DNA of 64,000 bases from Bacillus safensis (GTDB taxonomy: Bacteria > Bacillota > Bacilli > Bacillales > Bacillaceae), in the NCBI GenBank assembly GCA_030159235.1, contig BSBG01000002.1:186001-250000 (forward strand), written 5' to 3'. Positions 61,008-64,000 of this stretch are shown here, piece by piece. The notes below the pieces were generated by a model, which was given only the letters and a program-made list of their open reading frames with translations, was not told where the DNA came from and did no database searches. The position numbers were made by a program, and so were the translations under genes. Numbering within the stretch: the stretch's first letter is position 1; each line of letters starts with the position of its first letter.

Positions 61008-62129
61008 ATGAGAGAAAGTACACACTGGAGGAAACACATTTTGCGTAAAATCTATTATATTTTTATGATACTAATTGGTACAGTAACTATTTTATCTATA
61101 GGCGGATGTAGTCAAAAAAAGACAGCTTCAGAAGATCATAAAATAGATTTTAAAATTGAAGATAAAGTATTAGGTCATACAACTAAGCTCAATTATATTG
61201 TGACAAACTCTGTTTCAGCTATTGGGGATCTTTTATTCTTGAGTTTAGATGATCATAGCCCTTCAAAAATGGCAAATAAAGTGGTTGAATTTAATAGGAA
61301 GACACAAAAAAGCAAAGTACTATTTACAACAACTTTTGAGCGTTCTTCCATTCAAGGTTTAAAAGCTAATAAAGACTGGGTCATTTGGGTTGACAGTGAT
61401 GAATTAGGCGGACAGATGAATTATTACGCGATGAATATGAGTACCCAAGAAGTAGAGTCGATCAAAAAGAATAGCACTTCGGAGACATTAAGTGACACTC
61501 TTGAATTAACTGATTATCGTGCAGTATGGGTATCGCATGATGAAGAAAAAGATGCGACTCATATTTATATGAAAGATCTCAAAAAAAAGCAGACGAAAAA
61601 GCTCTTTAAACTAGACGAAATGAATAACGCCTCTCTCTCTGTTCACAACAATAAGCTTCTCTTTTTTAATAATGACAATGGAAAACAACAAGCATATATT
61701 TACAATTTCACTACTGAGTCGCTCAAAAAAATTCCATTGAATCATAATTTAGTCAGTAATGGTCAGCTCATTAACGACCATCAATTTGTTTACGAAAAGT
61801 CTTTTACTGACACCGAAGGAGCAATCAATAGAAGCCAATTAATCTTTTATGACATAAATACAAAACAATCGAAAATAATCAAGAACACTGACTCGGGGGT
61901 CGGATCGTTCGTGGTTGATGATCATAATCGATTTTTCGTCGAAACAGATGAACCTAAAAAGAGTGGTTACACGATACTTCAAGAGATGAACGGTTCAATC
62001 CAAAAAGTCGGTTCTCTACAGAAAGAAGGTTATTTTTATTTAACATTTAACCACGGTCTTTATTTACTTAACTTTCAAAATGCACAACGAAATAATCAAA
62101 AACTGACCATCACTTCAAAGCTTCCATAA
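61008..62129 (+). CDS. Hypothetical lipoprotein, probable beta-propeller
   Basis: 373 residues from ATG (TAGGAG upstream) or 362 from a TTG at 61041, which has its own GGAGG 9 bases upstream and gives a more typical lipoprotein signal. The lipobox ends SIGGC. The mature part is beta-rich with repeating units such as WVIWVDSD, RAVWVSHD, KLLFFNND and HQFVYEKS, like WD40/YncE or TolB-type propellers. No enzyme motif. AT-rich and absent from the equivalent B. subtilis position, so probably acquired. Upstream 60804-60990 is very AT-rich with no gene. Confidence 0.75.
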   Translation: MRESTHWRKHILRKIYYIFMILIGTVTILSIGGCSQKKTASEDHKIDFKIEDKVLGHTTKLNYIVTNSVSAIGDLLFLSLDDHSPSKMANKVVEFNRKTQKSKVLFTTTFERSSIQGLKANKDWVIWVDSDELGGQMNYYAMNMSTQEVESIKKNSTSETLSDTLELTDYRAVWVSHDEEKDATHIYMKDLKKKQTKKLFKLDEMNNASLSVHNNKLLFFNNDNGKQQAYIYNFTTESLKKIPLNHNLVSNGQLINDHQFVYEKSFTDTEGAINRSQLIFYDINTKQSKIIKNTDSGVGSFVVDDHNRFFVETDEPKKSGYTILQEMNGSIQKVGSLQKEGYFYLTFNHGLYLLNFQNAQRNNQKLTITSKLP

Positions 62130-62133
62130 ATAT

Positions 62134-62181
62134 AAAAAGACCTGTGAAGAAAGATCAAGAAGATCCGTTCACAGGCCTTTT
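62134..62181. terminator. Bidirectional terminator between the lipoprotein gene and yrzB
   Basis: AAAAAGACCTGTGAA ... TTCACAGGCCTTTTA with an inner GATC / GATC pair; it lies between two convergent genes. Confidence 0.85.
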
Positions 62182-62188
62182 ATTCGTT

Positions 62189-62476
62189 CTATTCTTCGTC
62201 TTCTTCTTCTTGATCTAAGAACGTGTTCAACGTTTCTTCAATCATGTCCCACTCTTCATCCGTTTCAATTGGCTCTAGCTCGCCATCTTCACCGTCTTCG
62301 TTCGGTGTGAAGCTTGATGCATGAATTTCAATTTCTTCGTTATCTTGTTCAGAAATTGGGTAGTAAAGAACATATGATTTGTTAAAATGGTCGCTTTCAA
62401 AAGTAAATAGTACTTCGCAAAGCTGTTCATTTCCATTATCATCAACGATTGTAATTTGCTTTTCTCCGTGTTCCAT
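62189..62476 (-). CDS. yrzB: YrzB, DUF1292 acidic protein
   Basis: 95 residues from the ATG at 62476 with TGAGGTGAATC upstream. [18 protein letters not shown] at the start, then [20 protein letters not shown]-terminus very acidic (DQEEEDEE). This is the DUF1292 family that travels with yrrK and yrzL next to alaS throughout Firmicutes. Function unknown. Confidence 0.93.
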   Translation of the reverse strand: MEHGEKQITIVDDNGNEQLCEVLFTFESDHFNKSYVLYYPISEQDNEEIEIHASSFTPNEDGEDGELEPIETDEEWDMIEETLNTFLDQEEEDEE

Positions 62477-62491
62477 TTGATTCACCTCATT

Positions 62492-62908
62492 TTAATTTAA
62501 GCTGTCTAAATATCCTTGAAGAATCATGACAGCCGCCATTTTATCAATGACTTTTTTACGCTTTTGTCTGCTCACATCTGCAGAGATGAGCATTTTTTCC
62601 GCTGCCATTGTCGACAGACGCTCGTCCCAAAGCACAACAGGAACATTGTACGTGTTTTCTAACACTTTCGCAAATGATTGGCTGGCTTCGCCTCTAGGAC
62701 CGACCGTACCGTTCATATTCTTTGGAAAGCCAAGTACAATTTTATCCGCTCCGTATTCCGCGATGATCTCAGACAGGCGGCTGAGACCAAAGTCTCCGCC
62801 TGCTTCATCAATTTTAATGGTTTCAATCCCTTGCGCTGTCCATCCCATTTCATCACTGATCGCAACTCCAAGGGTTTTCGTGCCCAAGTCTAAGCCTAAA
62901 ATTCTCAT
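62492..62908 (-). CDS. yrrK: YrrK/RuvX, YqgF-family RNase H-like protein
   Basis: 138 residues: [19 protein letters not shown] (first catalytic Asp), [17 protein letters not shown], and [10 protein letters not shown] with the further acidic residues. YqgF/RuvX is annotated as a Holliday junction resolvase and is needed for 16S rRNA 5'-end processing in E. coli. Lies between yrzL and yrzB. Confidence 0.94.
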   Translation of the reverse strand: MRILGLDLGTKTLGVAISDEMGWTAQGIETIKIDEAGGDFGLSRLSEIIAEYGADKIVLGFPKNMNGTVGPRGEASQSFAKVLENTYNVPVVLWDERLSTMAAEKMLISADVSRQKRKKVIDKMAAVMILQGYLDSLN

Positions 62909-62911
62909 GTT

Positions 62912-63178
62912 TTACGCCTCTTTATGTGTCTCTAAGTACGATTTAACCAATTCCTCAATTAATTCGTCTCGTTCTAGTTTACGAATTAGGTTGCGTGCAT
63001 CCTGATGTCTTGGAATATAAGCAGGGTCGCCTGACAGCAAGTATCCGACAATTTGATTGATCGGGTTGTATCCTTTTTCTTGGAGTGCGTCATAAACTGT
63101 AATGAGCACTTCGTTCACATTGGTTTCAGCTGAATCATCAGAGAAGTTAAACTTCATTGTCTTATCAAATGAACTCAC
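62912..63178 (-). CDS. yrzL: YrzL, IreB-family regulatory phosphoprotein
   Basis: 88 residues from a GTG at 63178 with AGAGGTG upstream, giving [20 protein letters not shown]. The family is small and helical with [18 protein letters not shown] and ends [10 protein letters not shown]. In Enterococcus faecalis IreB is phosphorylated by the PASTA kinase IreK on N-terminal Thr residues; a Thr lies in the start region here. It is 3 bases from yrrK. Confidence 0.93.
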   Translation of the reverse strand: MSSFDKTMKFNFSDDSAETNVNEVLITVYDALQEKGYNPINQIVGYLLSGDPAYIPRHQDARNLIRKLERDELIEELVKSYLETHKEA

Positions 63179-63266
63179 TGCTTCTTGCACCTCTCTTCCA
63201 ACATTCTACTAGCAAGCTTTTTCTAACCGCTCATCTAATACCATTATTCTACACTACATCGCCTGA

Positions 63267-64000
63267 TTATAAAACGGATTTGACAGATTCTTCGACAATT
63301 GCCAGTGCTTCTTCAAGCTTTTCTGGTTGTTTTCCGCCTGCTTGTGCCATGTCTGGACGTCCGCCTCCGCCTCCGCCGCAGATTTCAGCTGCCTGCTTCA
63401 CAAGCTTCCCTGCATGTAGACCTTTTTCGATCACGTCTTTTGTCACTCCTGCTGAAATGTTTACTTTTCCGTTTTGAACAGCACCAAGCACGATAACAGC
63501 TGATCCTAATTTAGCTTTCAAGTCGTCAACCATTGTTCTTAAATGGTTCATGTCTTTGGCGTTTACTTTTTGTGTTAAGACGTTCACTCCGCCAACTTCT
63601 ATCACTTTTTCTAAAATAGACCCTGCTTCTGCCTGGCTTAATTTCGCAAGTAGAGATTCGTTTTCTCTTTGAACCTCTTTTAAATCTGCCTGTAATGAAG
63701 CAATACGTTTTGGTACGTCCTTCGTATTAGACTTCAGCTCACTTGCTGCCTGCTCTAAAATCGCCAGCTGGTCATTTAATTCTTTGTAGGCACCTTGACC
63801 AGTTACTGCCTCAATCCGGCGTGTTCCAGCACCAATACCCGATTCAGACGCAATTTTAAACAAACCGATTTCCGCAGTGTTTTGCACGTGACAGCCGCCG
63901 CATAGCTCGATGCTGTAATCACCCACTTGGACAACGCGGACAATATCGCCATACTTCTCGCCAAAGAGCGCCATTGCACCCATGTCTTTTGCTTCAGCAA
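63267..64000 (-). CDS. alaS: Alanyl-tRNA synthetase, C-terminal part (5' end beyond the window)
   Basis: About 244 residues of the C-terminal third of AlaS: the editing-domain metal motif with [16 protein letters not shown] (Cys and His), then [14 protein letters not shown], a long coiled coil, and the C-Ala domain with [15 protein letters not shown]. The gene begins outside the window. It attaches alanine to tRNA(Ala) and removes wrongly attached serine or glycine. Upstream of yrzL-yrrK-yrzB. Confidence 0.96.
   Translation of the reverse strand, partial: AEAKDMGAMALFGEKYGDIVRVVQVGDYSIELCGGCHVQNTAEIGLFKIASESGIGAGTRRIEAVTGQGAYKELNDQLAILEQAASELKSNTKDVPKRIASLQADLKEVQRENESLLAKLSQAEAGSILEKVIEVGGVNVLTQKVNAKDMNHLRTMVDDLKAKLGSAVIVLGAVQNGKVNISAGVTKDVIEKGLHAGKLVKQAAEICGGGGGGRPDMAQAGGKQPEKLEEALAIVEESVKSVL

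Overview
The window reads as chromosomal DNA of a spore-forming Bacillus, most likely of the Bacillus pumilus group. The conserved blocks match the Bacillus subtilis gene order (comE - yqe - sda - yqeF, and yrzI - mcc - yrr - alaS). Sporulation genes are present (sigK, a CotD-type coat protein, YjcZ-type peptides), and so is a class D beta-lactamase gene of the kind known from this group. The species is inferred from gene content and order. No rRNA, tRNA, prophage or CRISPR array was seen.

Region by region. 1-8.2 kb: late competence genes (comEC partial, comEB, comEA; comER divergent), then the co-directional yqeM-rsfS-yqeK-nadD-yqeI-aroE-yqeH-yqeG block (ribosome assembly, NAD and shikimate synthesis). 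8.3-12.9 kb: a DnaA-box cluster at the sda checkpoint gene, a YjcZ-type micro-gene, yqeF, a polysaccharide deacetylase, an orphan rap, and an uninterrupted sigK. 13-19.8 kb: accessory genes, including an Imm1-like immunity protein, a NUDIX protein, pdaC, a small caspase-like protein, two acetyltransferases and a coat protein. 19.8-26.4 kb: a compact arabinose unit, araB-araD-araA-araE divergent from araR, with AraR operators and a cre site. 26.6-33.4 kb: a DsbA-like protein, hxlAB-hxlR (formaldehyde fixation), an esterase, unknown genes, a beta-lactamase gene broken by an in-frame stop, and a YdbM-like acyl-CoA dehydrogenase. 33.5-43.3 kb: a four-gene amino-acid (probably cystine) ABC transporter, bdhA, an MFS transporter behind a T-box leader, an SDR dehydrogenase, methyltransferases and fdhA.

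43.6-64 kb: another YjcZ-type peptide, a four-cistron micro-ORF operon of the yrzI type, the methionine-to-cysteine operon yrrT-mtnN-mccA-mccB-yrhC, yrzA, a short repeat element inserted at a terminator, yrrS-pbpI, greA with a long structured leader, udk, the tRNA wobble-uridine genes (trhP2, trhP1, trmR), mltG, a BirA-controlled yhfU-yhfT-yhfS operon, a lipoprotein, yrzB-yrrK-yrzL and the 3' part of alaS.

Links between genes: hxlAB and fdhA both handle formaldehyde; the mcc operon, the ABC transporter and the YdbM-like gene fit a sulfur-amino-acid regulon; sigK, the coat protein, the YjcZ peptides and sda tie the window to sporulation. The observations most worth checking are the T-box in front of a transporter, the structured RNA before greA, the repeat element that split a terminator, the yrzI micro-ORF operon, the caspase-like protein and the broken beta-lactamase gene.
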